Shown here: positions 1 through 12,288 of the stretch, piece after piece
How positions within the stretch are numbered: the first letter of the stretch is position 1
Layout: every line of letters begins with the position of its first letter
Origin: Hirudo medicinalis
Taxonomy: Eukaryota; Annelida; Clitellata; Hirudinida; Hirudinidae
Assembly: GCA_011800805.1 (NCBI GenBank)
Contig: MPNW01000204.1
Coordinates: 3,216-60,215, forward strand
Direction: 5' to 3'
DNA length: 57,000 nt
Made by a program: the position numbers and the translations under genes
The notes under the pieces: model-generated
Seen by the model: only the letters and a program-made list of their open reading frames with translations
What the model was told of the DNA's origin: nothing
Database searches by the model: none

Positions 1-1
1 G

Positions 2-94
2 AAGGAACAAGAAAGCAGAAACATTATTTGGATTGCTGAATGCATCGTCCACAGCAACCGTTCAAAAATGGAGAATTACATTCCAATTTATTAA
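2..94 (+). CDS. Possible C-terminal end of an unrecognised plus-strand gene
   Basis: One frame is open from the window edge to a TAA at 92-94 and encodes 30 residues with mixed composition (ending NYIPIY). It would converge on the minus-strand SDAD1 piece. I do not recognise a family, and a 30-codon open frame at an edge can occur by chance, so this is only a candidate partial exon. Confidence 0.2.
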   Translation, partial: KEQESRNIIWIAECIVHSNRSKMENYIPIY

Positions 95-283
95 ATTAAT
101 TATTCCCATCTTTCTCAGAAACAAACCCAGTTGAATTCAACATTTTTCAGTTTATTCAGAATAATAAAAAAATTATTTTGACTTTTGCTTCAACTTGCTT
201 AACAAATATTTCTTCAATGTTTCCTGAGTTGAAAAATATGTCAGTTTAATGTATGTGAAAATGTAACAATACAAATTAAAGCC

Positions 284-601
284 TTATAATGAAACCTTTT
301 TGTCATGGAAGCTTGCCTTCTTGCCATTCTTTTTGACCTTCTGCCGAACCATCATAAAGTTCTTGATCTTCCGCTTCTCCTTGTTTGATGTGCTGGCAAA
401 CTCATTGGCTCTGCCTTTCTTTTCGCCAAACTTTGTTCTGCCCTCCATACCCGCCTATTATGAACATTAACTGTTAGGACAATGCAAATAAGTTATTTCT
501 AAATAATGAACTCATCCATCACAGTGGCCAATCTTGATTCTTTGTCATGTTTCCTCTTCTTGTGGACATTCTCAATGTTAGATAGTACCAGAAGTTCACC
601 A
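284..601 (-). CDS. SDAD1: SDA1 homolog, C-terminal two exons only (partial)
   Basis: Two minus-strand exons, 523-601 and 284-454, join in phase (ACT|GTGATG donor, AATAG acceptor) and end at TAA 284-286. The joined peptide carries the family's C-terminal landmarks in order: GELL, HKKRKHDKESRLAT, NKEKRKIKNFMMVRQ, then a Lys-rich tail. SDA1 proteins act in the nucleolus in 60S ribosome maturation and export and are usually about 680 residues; only about 83 residues are here. The exon before 601 was not found, and the next gene on the same strand is a complete phospholipase. The piece may be the end of a gene interrupted by nested genes, a duplicated fragment, or a misassembly. Confidence 0.75.
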
Positions 602-1746
602 CTACAAATTAGTTATTTCAACTCTCAAACAAGGAACAACGTATTTGCATGTTTGACAAAAAAATGACAGAGTTCTGGAATTGAAAATCATTTACATTGG
701 CAGTATTGATATTATCAAAATTTAACCTATAAATGGACTGTCGCCTAAAGATGCAGGAGTTCTCGCCTATCAGTGATTTAATGTATATATAACTAACTCT
801 ACTGCTGGTGGAGATTGGCTTTCTGGTTTTATTTTGCAAAATCCAGTGCTCTCTTTACGAATACCAATTGCCACGAGCTTGGCCAGAGCCACGAGTTTTA
901 ATGCAAAATCATAGCCAGTTCCACTAAGTGATATAATAAAAAATGCCTAGCAAGTGGAACTAAACGAGTCAGCAACCAGACAACATTAAATTAGAAAACC
1001 AATTTTCATTTTCTGGTTGTAATTTGACAGCTTGAAATGCATATTCTCAAATTTAAAATTTAATGTTTTTCCTTTTTATTACAATTGAATGTGTTTAATT
1101 AAACCTAATCAAACATTTTCGAAAATTAAAATTTACATCAAAATAAGTTGCTTATTTCCTAAAAATTTAAAGTAAATAGTTATCAGTTAAATAAAGTAAA
1201 TAGTTATCAGTTAAATAAACAAACCAGTTTCAGTACTGTTGCAACCTGCCCACTTGCAAGACTCCATTTGAACAAGCTACCGTAGATACATTTTTTTGAG
1301 TTAAAGAATTTTACTAAAGCTTAATTTGGTACCAAGATATAAAGCATAAATATGGGCTACAATAATTTTGATTTAATCCATAAATTAAAAAAAAACAAGC
1401 TCGCTCTTCGAGGTTTATCACAGACACTAGTCTCGTTAACTTAAACCACTATAAGTTAATCTTAAGTTAAATTGAATGTAGTCCCACATTTGAAAACTTT
1501 TCAATATTTTTAAATGTCTTAACAAGCTACCTTACATTTAAAACACCGATAGATGTTTCGATATATTGGAAGGTGTTACACAATTAGTTGTCCATGCAAA
1601 ATTACAAAATTGATTTGCAACTATGACTGCCTCTATGAAATCGCCACATCTACTACAATTGACCACAAATTTTACCGCTTCAAAAATATGAATTTCAGAA
1701 TTTTAAAATTTATCATGAACAAACAATTCGACCAAATCCCAAATTA
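602..1746. other. Intergenic, AT-rich; one unexplained open stretch
   Basis: No recognised exon. On the minus strand about 770-925 is open in one frame, with a peptide containing GYDFALKLVALAKLVAIGIR. The plus strand there has two copies of GCCACGAG. A neighbouring frame could splice at AGA|GTTAGT near 802. Neither reading was matched to a family. A direct repeat (aagtaaatagttatcagtta) lies near 1170-1215. Confidence 0.4.
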
Positions 1747-3726
1747 TCACAAAGCTCCGAGAATTTTTTCAATATAATCAATGACTCGAACGTCAGTCAG
1801 TATATGAAGGTGTTCAGCCTGATCGAATTCCATAATCGTGGTGTTTGGCCAATTCTTACAAGCTTTGAGACTTTTTTCGTTCACTGTACCATCACCTGGA
1901 CCATTTATTCTTTCTGGTTGATTATCGTACCAGGGAGTCTTTTTGGAATTTCGATAGTCGAACATGACTGGTGTGCCGACATTCAACCCGTACAAACAGA
2001 ACGTCTTTACGCCAGGAGATTCAAGTTTCTGCAAAAATTAAACAAATTAAATTGCTTTCCCTCAAGTATTGTCAACTTGACTTCTCAGCCAAAGTACTTA
2101 CTTTTACCAGAGGTTCGGTATTTTTCCTGAGGAGAATTCCTTTAGGGAAGTTTATGTCTCTAAAGAAATCCTCATAATCGTTGACTGTGTAGTTCCTGCT
2201 GGGACTTAAAACTAAAGATTCATATTCATTCCAGAGCGAATCGGAAGGCATCAACCATGCGCTGCTGGGCATGGATTGTTGAAGTGGTCGAAATTTCAGA
2301 GCAGACAGGAAGAGTGTCGACAAACCTAGTGAATCTCCTATAAGAAAATATATTACAAAATAGTTGTAAAACTTCGCTCCTAATTTCGGATAGAAAATAG
2401 ATTAAGCATATCACCTGAGGCAATCATTCTCAAGCTCTTAACGGCTCCCCCCCACGGAGCAGCAATGGATATAAAAGCTTCTATGTACTTGTCCTTCCAT
2501 TCGGGTTTCTTGTGGTTTAATAGGTACAGTATGTTGACGTTTCCCATGCTATGGCCAATGAGGACAACCCTTGTGAAGTTGTTTATTTCATAAGTTTCTT
2601 CAATCAACTCAGTCAGATTACTCAGAAATTCACCCATTTCATCTGCAAAGATTTATAAAATAAATGTTTGTTTCTTACTTTTTAATTTGTTTTCTTAAGA
2701 TATCCGAGATCCATTTAAAAGTAGTCATATGTTACTTACTCGGAGCTTTCCTGAAATCGTAAGGTGCTCCTCTGATCGACACATTCTTTAAATAAGACAT
2801 TTCCTTGAGACGGTCCACGATTTTAACAAAGTAGGCAAAATGGTATTGTGCTTTAAATAAATCATGATCAGTGATTAAAATAGTTGAGTTTATAAAACAG
2901 CAATGACTAAGCATGATTATTAAAATATAATTAAGATAATAATTTTACAATACAAGCATATTTATATTTTAAAAAAAAACCTGCTTACTTCCATATGGGT
3001 GAGCTGGATCTAGCCACTCAACTGAATCAGTGTCACCAAAGCGTGGAGCTCGTAACTCAACTCCTTCCTGGTTTTTGGTTGTTCCATCGGTATCACTGAT
3101 GGAGAGTCTGAAAAGCAATTACACTATTTATTAGTTTGTCACACGATGTTACATGACAGGAATAAATTGCGCAATCGATTGTTAAAACGAATATCTGCAA
3201 ACTGCATAACTAGCAGACTAAGTAACTAAGCATGACTATTGAAAACACATGATCTACGTATATAGATACACCTATAAGATGTGTATGTATGTGTATATTT
3301 ACTGAAAATCTCCAAAGCACCGAAATACATTTTGATTACGACACTCACTGCAAATTCTCAACCATACAATCTTCAATTCCTAGCTGAAATATTCCTAGCC
3401 ATATCGTGTACCAATCAGAATGCTTTGAGCAATAAAAATGACTTGAGTTGGTTTTGTTCAGCTTTGCCTCGATCTGACTTCCTCCCAAACCAGGCACTGG
3501 AGATGGGCATTATAAATAAAGTATTAAAATTAATTAAATTCAACTAATACCCACTAAAATATGCATAAAATAAAAGTCATTTTTAAATGCGCTCCAAGTT
3601 GTGAGACATCATTATTCAATTGTGCAAAATTGAAGTCATCCACTCACCCAAAACAACAGGATTCAAAGCCAATGAAGAGTAGGAATGAAACAGAAGGATC
3701 AACAAGCATGCCAATCTACAAACCAT
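1747..3726 (-). CDS. PLA2G15: Lysosomal phospholipase A2 (group XV) / LCAT-like acyltransferase
   Basis: Seven exons (3648-3726, 3349-3496, 2989-3107, 2740-2850, 2415-2642, 2102-2337, 1747-2028) join in phase to 400 residues. A hydrophobic signal peptide (LACLLILLF) opens the protein, followed by VPGLGGSQIEAKL, the family's substrate-pocket/oxyanion region. The nucleophile Ser184 sits in GHSMG; Asp353 (GPGDGTVN) and His380 (AEHLH) complete the likely triad. GAPYDFRKAP, YIEAFISIAAPWGG and NYTVNDYEDFF are also typical of group XV. The family deacylates phospholipids and can transfer the acyl group to ceramide in lysosomes. Length and motifs are complete, so it is probably functional. The start is the only Met before the signal peptide in the first exon. 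Confidence 0.93.
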
Positions 3727-5866
3727 TGTCGACGATTGTCTGAAATACCTGTCACAGGTAAAAGTATGACTTTTCAGGTACTAAAAAATCAAGAATTTAT
3801 AATTTCACAAAGAATAATAAATTTTCACAAAAATTTGCACTCCCGGTGAAATTATAGGTTTAAGTTGTTAAACTGAATCGAATTGAAATGCTTCAACGTT
3901 TTTTTTAGAAATGTTGAATGAAAACATTATGTACAGAACACCCACAATTTGTCACTTCCTAATTCAATTAACTAAGTCATTTGCACTTGAAATAAAGAAA
4001 ATATCCTTTTCGTGTTCTTCAGATGCTCATTGTCAGCTTTTCGCCAAAGGATTTCCGTCTGACACCAGAAGAGCAAACATGCAAAACATGAGCATTATAA
4101 AAACAAGTCGTAGGTTTATTTTCATGGAAAATAATAATTTTCTTTTTGATGTTTTGAGGTGTTGAAATAGTTTTGTTAATTGTTCTATGTTATGTGGTTC
4201 TGAGGACGCGGAGTTGGTGAGAAGTTGCAGCGAGTAGCTTGTCGTGGTGAAGTTGTCGATAGAAACTTTGTTGTATAAAGACTGTAGTCGAGTTCCTTAA
4301 TAGCTTAAAGTTGACTGTTAAATTCAGTTGTTTATTAAACTATTAACTGTTGTTTCCGTTTTCTTCTATAATTTTCAATATGAGGTATCTTGTATTTTAT
4401 ATTATTTCGTAATACATGCGTCAATGGACTTGACAGCTTCCACAAGATTTTGACAGACTTGTTCCATTAATTTTGTTAACAATAACCTATTAAACATTCA
4501 TCAAATCCATAGTTTACAAATTGCACTTTTTATGTTTTCTTATGATTATAATGCCCTCCCCAAGATATTTACAGGTTTTTTTCTGACAGTAATAACTGCA
4601 ATAATCCTACTCACTTTCTTCGTTCCACAAATGAATACAGTCCCTGTTTTTTTCAGTCTGCATTCAATGAACATTGTGAATCCTCTGCAGAATATATAAT
4701 ATGATGTCGTTGTACTTACTCGCTGATGAAATTCTGCATTGAACACTTGAAATCGCTCAGAAATATTTGATGCTTATTTAAGATGTTAATTTAATTGAAT
4801 TCTACAGTCACCGAAGTAAGAGTACCTTTGTATATATTATATTGGGTGCAGAATTTCTCACTCGAGCCTCAAATGATGGGGCAAACAATGATACTCTGTT
4901 TCTCAGTCAAACTCATTTAGGGCGGAGGAACTGCTGCGTACGAGTACCAAATACATCCACATTCATCAAGATGACTTAACTTTTTAAAGCTTCTAATTCA
5001 TGTTTATAAATGTGAATAAGAAAAATTCATAATTTTATCCAAGCTCGACCGACTTCAGGGGCTTACCCAGAATTTGTTTGGGGTGCTTTGATTTTTGAAG
5101 ACCTTTTTTGGGTTTTTCTAATGTTATGCCGATAATATTTGTCAAACATCGAGATATCGATAATTACAGCCAGACTCACAGACAGCAAAACAACAAAGAC
5201 ACTCATTGCTGAGAAGCTTTCCGAGAAGCTCCGAGAAAAGATTGCATTGACAGACGTTGATTACATATTTCAGACATATTTTGTCTTTTAAAACCTTCGT
5301 TCATGAACAGGTGCATATCGTTAAAAACTATTTGAACATTGTAATAATTGATGTATCTTGTAACTACTTGCAAACTGTACTCTTTGATCATTATTGTTAC
5401 CACGATGGTAATAATGATATTAATAATAAAGTTTCTATAAAAGTGCCACTCAGTTCTTAGAACTTTCGCGCCATCTCAAACTAACTCCTAATTAAACAAT
5501 GTAACTAATTTAAAAATTACTCGATTGAAAAAATCGTTTTTTTTTTTTCTTTTTAAATGAATTATTTTCGCGATTTTATTTAGAAATTTAATCTTAAAAA
5601 CCACAACCAACAAAATCTACTAAAGAAGTTTTATTCTTTCGCAAGTCACAATTAAATATTTAGAGGATTGTTTAATTTACTGTCAGTCTGACTTCACACT
5701 GAAACGAAAATTATGAATAATTTAATATCACAACTGTAAGAACTTTTAGAAAATAATTTCAAGNAACAAATTGTTAATTATACCGGAATGTGTAACCAAA
5801 GTAATAATTAAGCAAGTAATAATTGAAATACTTTAATTTTTGTTAATTAAATGTCGGGTTATAATC
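3727..5866. other. Intergenic, no recognised gene
   Basis: AT-rich sequence between the phospholipase start and the CAP gene end; it should contain the phospholipase promoter. Minus-strand open frames at 4546-4746 and 5203-5403 have no recognisable motif or coherent splice sites. One unknown base is at 5764. Confidence 0.5.
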
Positions 5867-6593
5867 TTACGCGGGTCCATAATTGCAGACAACAAGAATT
5901 CCTTTAGTCCACCTGGCTCCTTGAAGATTCTCACAGTAAGCAGAAGCACAACCGAGAAATTCGCTCTCTGCCCAAACAAGCTGAAATAAGTTAACTAATA
6001 AGTTAGTTGTTAGTAACAAAACAAGTACTTTAACTGTTTAAGATTTCGATACATCATCGATCATTCCAATGATTCAGTAGTTGAAACTGAAAGATAATTA
6101 GTTAAAAATAATACTTAGTACCTGCGTATAGTGGCCACACATTTTTTTAGTCAGGCAGGTTTGATCGGCAAAGGTGTAATAGGATTTCTCATTGTACCAA
6201 CTTAGGGAGACCTTTGTCCAGTTAACTACGGGATTAATGGAGTTGCTGGTATACAGGTTCTGACCGACTTCATCGTATTCCGATGTGGGTGAGGAAGGCT
6301 GACCGTGCTTGAAGTTGCAACCCTTGGCCCAATTGTATGCCATCTCAGCTAATACGGGGTCCCATTTCTGGTTGTAGGGAATTTGGGGTTACTCTTAGGT
6401 GCATGAGATATATGAGACGAAGTTTTACCATTTTTTTCATGTTGGACGACTTCTCCAACTTTCTCAAATTGTTGTGGGCATCCAGGACATCCTTGATTTC
6501 TGGAAAATCCCTCTTCATTCTGGTCCTGCATTCCACCTTTGATAGGCAGAAAATGCCTAGCAACACTGCCACACCGAGGAGAAAGTTGTTCAT
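5867..6593 (-). CDS. Secreted CAP/CRISP (SCP/TAPS) domain protein
   Basis: Three exons (6429-6593, 6122-6367, 5867-5980), all joined in phase 0, give about 174 residues. Residues 1-22 form a signal peptide (FLLGVAVLLGIFCLSKVEC). DAHNNLRK is followed by PVLAEMAYNWAKGC, EVGQNLY, and the CAP signature CGHYTQLVWAES split by the second intron; the two family histidines and the EVGQN glutamate are present. CAP proteins are extracellular and occur in venoms, immunity and sterol binding; the role here is unknown. The frame stops right after CNYGPA, where most relatives continue with GN. CCCGC|GTAAGAT could therefore be a splice donor to an undetected last exon. Confidence 0.85.
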
Positions 6594-7105
6594 TTTCCTG
6601 CTTAACTTGCAACTCTGTGACTCTGAATAATGTGGTCTCGATTAGACTTAAAACTCAAACCTTCAAGCCTTGCTTGCAGTGCTATTTATTCAAGATTTAA
6701 TAGTAACTCTGTGAAGCAGGTGTTCGATAACATAAATCCTTCTGAGGACTTCACATTTGACCCATCACAGCCACAAAGCCGATGTCCCCGCAAATCGAAA
6801 ATGGGTTATTCAACTGCCAAAGGTTGCTATTTAACGGTCGCATTGGAAATCTGAAAGACCAGATCGATAAAACAATTTAAAGCATAAATCATTTTCTTTC
6901 ACTCATCGATTAGCATCGATTTTGTAGATTTTGTGTTCTTTCGACCAAAGATTGCAAATAATTTAAATGAATAATATAAAACTTTTTAACGTGACATAAC
7001 ATTTATTTATAAGTTAAAAAGACCGAGCCCCGTGTATTTACTTTTAATATCTAAAATCCATATTTAATTAGGCTCATTAATTTTATTTATTTTTTAATAA
7101 ATTTG
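6594..7105. other. Upstream region of the CAP gene
   Basis: About 500 bases of AT-rich sequence expected to contain the CAP gene 5' end. Plus-strand open frames at 6337-6630 and 6630-6854 are antisense or have no recognisable motif. No clear regulatory site can be named. Confidence 0.4.
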
Positions 7106-7129
7106 TTACAAATTTAGAGAGCTAATAAA

Positions 7130-7660
7130 AGCATTAAATAATAAAATAGATTGATATAGAGAACAAACGAAGAGAACGAAGAACAATCCTTTAATTAAAA
7201 GATGCTTGTCAAGATAGGTTGAAGAGATACTAGATTGAAAGTTCGGATGGTTATGGAGCTGATTAATTATAAGATTTGATGACACGGTTGCTGAAGAAAT
7301 GTGGCCTACGACTGGTGGAGCATATTTATTGACGCAGGCAAAGGGGATGACCTCGTGTTCTAGGTGATACGAAAACAGTCTGGAATGATGCAGTGAGCAA
7401 AACCGTAAACTATTTTGGGGAGACCTCCTAGAATCATACAAAATACTCATTTGCAAAGTAGATATGGATCCAGGAAAGTTCTTTGGGACAGCTAGAGATG
7501 CAAGAACAAGGACATCAATACAAGCTGTTTAAGAGACCAGCAGGAAGTTGGAAGGTAGTAGATTCTTTAGCGATAGGAACTAACTTAAGGCACAAGCATT
7601 GGAGGCCAGAACTGTGGAAGAATTTAAGATTTCCTTAGAGTCTGAAGGCTATTAAATAAG
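7130..7660 (+). mobile_element. Decayed non-LTR retrotransposon C-terminal fragment
   Basis: Translations around 7500-7550 contain GHQYKLFKRPAG, close to the GHxYKLFKxR motif near the C-terminus of CR1/jockey-type reverse transcriptase proteins. Following frames (WRPELWKNLRF; ARTVEEFKISLES) resemble the usual ending after it. Frames are broken by stops and shifts, so this is an old, dead fragment. Its upstream limit is not clear. Confidence 0.5.
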
Positions 7661-8597
7661 AAGTTAAGGAGAAGTGGTTCCTCCAAACGGGAGATAATCC
7701 TTAAGGACCACTAAAATCGGTTAAGCTAAGTTATAACTTAACTTAATTTAATTTAACTTAAACTTAAGTTAGTAGAACTCGAAAAGTGTCGATTTTGAGG
7801 TCATCGCAAATAGTGTCTCACTAGTTAACGAATTTTGCAATAGTTGCGAAGATTGTCGAAAAAGCCTTGTACATACATTAAAGTATTAAATTAAACATCA
7901 TTAAAGTAAAATAATATATTTAACTTTTGAGATATTAATCATTGAAATTGACAAGGGAAAGTACTAATTAAAAAAACTTCTAAAGTGTCGATTTTGACGA
8001 CAAACGAGTTACATCTTACGAGTTTGCCAAGAGTCTCTCATAACTTTCCGGTCCTCTCGTTCTGGCCAATAAATGTAGACGGTATGAAAAACAGTTTAGA
8101 TTTAGATTAATCCATTGACAAAAAGTAATAAACTTATTATTGTGAATATCTTCAAAAAAATCTAAATTTTCATTTGATTTCTGTGAGTAGCAAGGTTTGG
8201 CTTTAAACATCCAATCAAAAACACACCTGTTAAAACAAGGGTTTAATTAGCCAAATTTGGCAGTGAGATCACGTTTTAGAATTGAATTTACAGTTAAATT
8301 AAAATTAAGTAACATATTAGCATTGTTCGATCTAATTAGAAAATTACTTTTAGTTTCAACTTAAAGGTTTAAAAGTCAACTGATTTATAAATAAAGCTCT
8401 GTTGTTGAGCTTTGTGGTTTTGACGTGGGCCTGGAAATGTGTCGACTTTTGATTTTTTAAAAAGCATTTACAGGCCGAATTATTTTGGGCTATTAAACCA
8501 ACGATTTTGTATTTATAATTTTAATTCGGCGAATCGACGACACCCGTCTCCAGATTGAATTTTAAAGCCACATGTTGGATGTTGTGTATTTATAAAA
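7661..8597. other. Upstream region of the nuclear receptor gene
   Basis: AT-rich, with low-complexity AACTTAA-type repeats near 7735-7770 and 12-base repeats of AAGTGTCGATTTTGA at about 7784 and 7983. No exon was recognised; 5' UTR and promoter of the receptor gene are likely here. Confidence 0.4.
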
Positions 8598-10492
8598 ATG
8601 ATCAAAAAGAGTGAAAAGAAATCAACTAAAGATGGTTTTCCGAGAGCGTTACCCATGTTACCACCTTGCAGAGTGTGTGGCGAAAAGGCATCTGGCCTAC
8701 ATTATGGAGTAAACACCTGTGAAGCCTGCAAAGTAAAATTTTTATTTGTTACAAATCTGACAATTCGTAAATAAGATATTAACTTAATTTAATGATTGTT
8801 CTAGAGTATTTTATAGTGAATTTTTTTCAGGCATTTTTCAGAAGAAGCCTGCAAAGAGGAAACAAATATGTTTGTGCTGATAACAATAATTGTTCTATAT
8901 TGCCTGGAAAAAGAAGTTCATGTTCTGCCTGCAGGTTCAACAAATGCCGCAGCCTTGGCATGTGTAAAGAAGGTTAATAATTTTTATGTTATTATCTTTG
9001 TTTTGGTCTTATAGATTGGTTTGTGTGATTATATTTCTCTTGAGTGCATATTAAATAGCCATAAAGACCGGACGATACACGCACGAAAAGAGATCGGAAG
9101 ACATAAGGGAAGTCAAAAGACTGTACGATTCACCTCAAAATGAATGCAGCAATGAAAAAGTTACCTCATTGAGCACACAACCAGCGGAAAAGGCACAAAT
9201 GTTGAACGAAGAGTTGGAAAGCATAATACAAAACATCACATGCAACTACATGCGGGACACCATTTTTAATGACAAGTTTTTCGAGCAACTTCCAGAGAGA
9301 CAAAAGGATTACCTGGTAAATGTTTACTGCATTTGCATAATAACGATCGCCTGTGAGATTAATAATTACTAATAAGTCTATTTTACTTCCAGGAAAAAAA
9401 GGCCCTACAGAATGAAGTGTTTGGTCCTTTACGACCCATTTCCAAAGACGAATACCAGAGGATTTACCTGTCGACGGGAATCGACGTCGACGGAAGGAAG
9501 GAGGAAATCATAGCCGAAATACCTCACCTCGAACGGGCCATCAAGAAGTTCATCTCATTTGCTAAGTCCATTCCAGGGTTTAATAGACTCTGCATTGAGG
9601 ACCAAATAGCTCTCATCAAGAGTGATTTCATATTTTATTTTTTAAGTTTTCAAGCTTTATCAATTAATAGGTTGAATGAGATATAATAATTTTGGATAAT
9701 ATGAACACATGCGTCATTGATTTTGAGGATTACAAGAAACTATTTAATCACCCATTTGTTGATTAAGAGGTTCTAAAACAATAAATCCATTTATTTGTAT
9801 TTACCAAGAATTTAATCTACCTTGAATATATTCACAAAAGCAACAAAATTTGAGGCTTGGATGATTTTCTGCCACAAGTTGTTCAATGTGGAGAAGGGTT
9901 TGTTCATCTATCAGAGTGGAAGGATAGTTGGAATCGATGACATGAAGAAGATGAACAACGAGGAATTCGTCGACGCCGTGTTCTACCTGGTCGGAAAACT
10001 GCAGAAGCTTCAGACCTACAACGAAGAGATGTGCATGCTGGCTGCTTTGTGCGTCATGTCGACCGGTTAGTTCTTCGGCTTACATCGCATCGGAAATAAC
10101 GACAGCAGATTTTTTCAAATGGCATTCTTATCGATCTGGTAGATAATCTAAAAGCCAATGTAAAAGATCGTGGGAATGTCATTTGGTTGTAAGGACCGAT
10201 GTTTTCATAATTCCCATGCATTCGTTCACTTACAATCCTACGATCAGATATGTGCAAACTGCAAAACCCGGAGAAAGTTCAGGAGAGTCAGAACATGTTG
10301 CTGTCCTGCCTGTTGTACCTCATGAAGAAGAACAATCCAGAACAACCGCTGAGGTTTGCACAGGTCTGCAGCTGCCTTCTCAACCTGAGGACGGTGAAGG
10401 AACTCCATGTGAAGGAGGAGGAAGGATTCCTCATGGAATGGAGCAGTCGCGTGGAACTGCCGAGACTCATGTACGAGATTTGGTCCACGTGA
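8598..10492 (+). CDS. Nuclear hormone receptor, NR1-like, with CEACKA P-box
   Basis: Six exons (8598-8732, 8831-8972, 9059-9315, 9393-9621, 9841-10065, 10248-10492) join in phase to 410 residues. The DNA-binding domain starts at [14 protein letters not shown] with P-box CEACKAFF; the second zinc finger has C-X5-C-X9-C-X2-C and ends [13 protein letters not shown] basic extension follows ([12 protein letters not shown]). The ligand-binding domain includes [21 protein letters not shown], the helix 3-5 signature typical of NR1 receptors, and ends [10 protein letters not shown], a plausible AF-2 helix. It should be a nuclear, DNA-binding transcription factor, possibly ligand-regulated. The exon 4 donor (AAGA|GTGATT) was chosen because it keeps the LIK-TTKFEAW alignment with PPAR-like domains; otherwise the frame would run into the intron. 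Subfamily is uncertain. Confidence 0.9.
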
Positions 10493-12247
10493 GGATCGGC
10501 AGAAGTCGTCTTCGATTCGTCTCTTGTTCTCTCACCACTTCCACTAATACTTGAAGATTTGTGCTCGTTTGTTTTTTGAACGTGTTTGGATGGGGCTGGT
10601 GATTTGTGGCTTCATGCGCAAAACATTCGTCGGCAGGGAAGCAAGCGAACCATGTTTTTTGAGTTACTTTTACAGCTCCTAGCAACTGCAAGGCTTTTGT
10701 CAAAGATGAATTTTGAATTCAGTTTGTCGATGAATTCTTGAAAAGAATTTGTTCTGAAAAACGTCTCTCTGTGATATTTCGAGCACTGCCTTCGTATTGT
10801 GGCTTCCTGCATGGATCAATGACACAGCAGTGCTTATTGTTTTTCGGTTGTTGTTGTTACTTTTTACCATTGTTGGTGTTGTTGATATCGTTGATGTTGT
10901 TTATCGATAACATCGCTAATATTGCCTTCGTTCATTGTGATGACTGATTTGATTGACTATCAGGATTGTCAAGCGCATAATTAATGTTTTTACTACTTAG
11001 ATTATGTTTACTATTTAGCATAATTATAACGAGGTCATCATTATCATCATCATCCATCGTCTTGGAACGTCATTAATGGCCTTCGTTGCGTAACTAACTG
11101 ACACATCAATCAGGTTTGTTATCCAATAAAATCAAACATCGAGCAACAGTAATCTTGAATCTTGTTTCAGTCGTGCACAATGGCTGTGATTGGTGTTGTG
11201 GTCGGTCCTGGTTATGATCTCCTCCTTCACTCCTTCCTTCCTTCCTTCCAGCGAGAAGTGGCGGTCGGAGTCGTTGTCATGTTGATGTCGAAATGTCAAA
11301 TATGCATCCGACAACACACACTTTCTGATGTTGTTGTGGTTGTTGATCTGTTTGTTGGACACGCAATTATTTCAAAGCGTTGTTTGTCACTTGCCAGGAA
11401 GATCACGTGAGGTGATGACGAGGTCACGTGAGAGCTGCAATTTAACGTCTGCCTCTAACAACAAAAACAATCAGGAGTTATAATTAACCTGCTGAATGGC
11501 GTGTGCTGATTGATGATTGATGTGCAGCCGTTATAACTGGAGATTTAGCGTTAAGTTCTACCAGTACCAGGACTGAAATATGGTTGAACTCTTTCGAGGT
11601 GGTGTCGTGTGAATGCTTGGAGGATGCTGTGCGGATGGAATATCATGAAATCTGAGTCGATATGATTCGTCGACACTGAAACTGAATGAATAATTAATTG
11701 ACTGATGGTGATGACGATGACGATGGTGATGAACATGGTAGATGGTAGGTCCCATGACGGGGAAGATAATGGTGATGACAACCTTTGACCCTGACGGTGG
11801 TTGTGCTATCGAATGAAATGCATTATTGGGGCTGTGCTCATGTTCGTTGTCATCATTACCGCGGATGAATGCGTTTTGTGCGCACCAATTATGACGGCGC
11901 GTGACTGCTAATCATTCAATTAGGGATGATGATGACGATGATGACAATGATGATGCTACGCCGCACGCCATGTTCTCCTTCATCTCCATCAAAGGTTTTT
12001 TGATGTCACACTTTCGATGGAGGTTAATTCTTATAGGAATAAATGTTTTAACGCCATTATCAACTTAATTTTCAACTTAATTTTTAACTTAAATTTGAAC
12101 TTATTTTAACGCTTAAATGCTACTTATTTTCGGAAGTGATTCAACTTAATTTTTAGAAATTCCAAACATTCATCATTTATTTCATTTTGACTATCATAGA
12201 TTTTCGTGAGAATCTACTTCAATAGAAAGAAATAAAAACTCAGTCGA

Positions 12248-12288
<41 letters not shown>

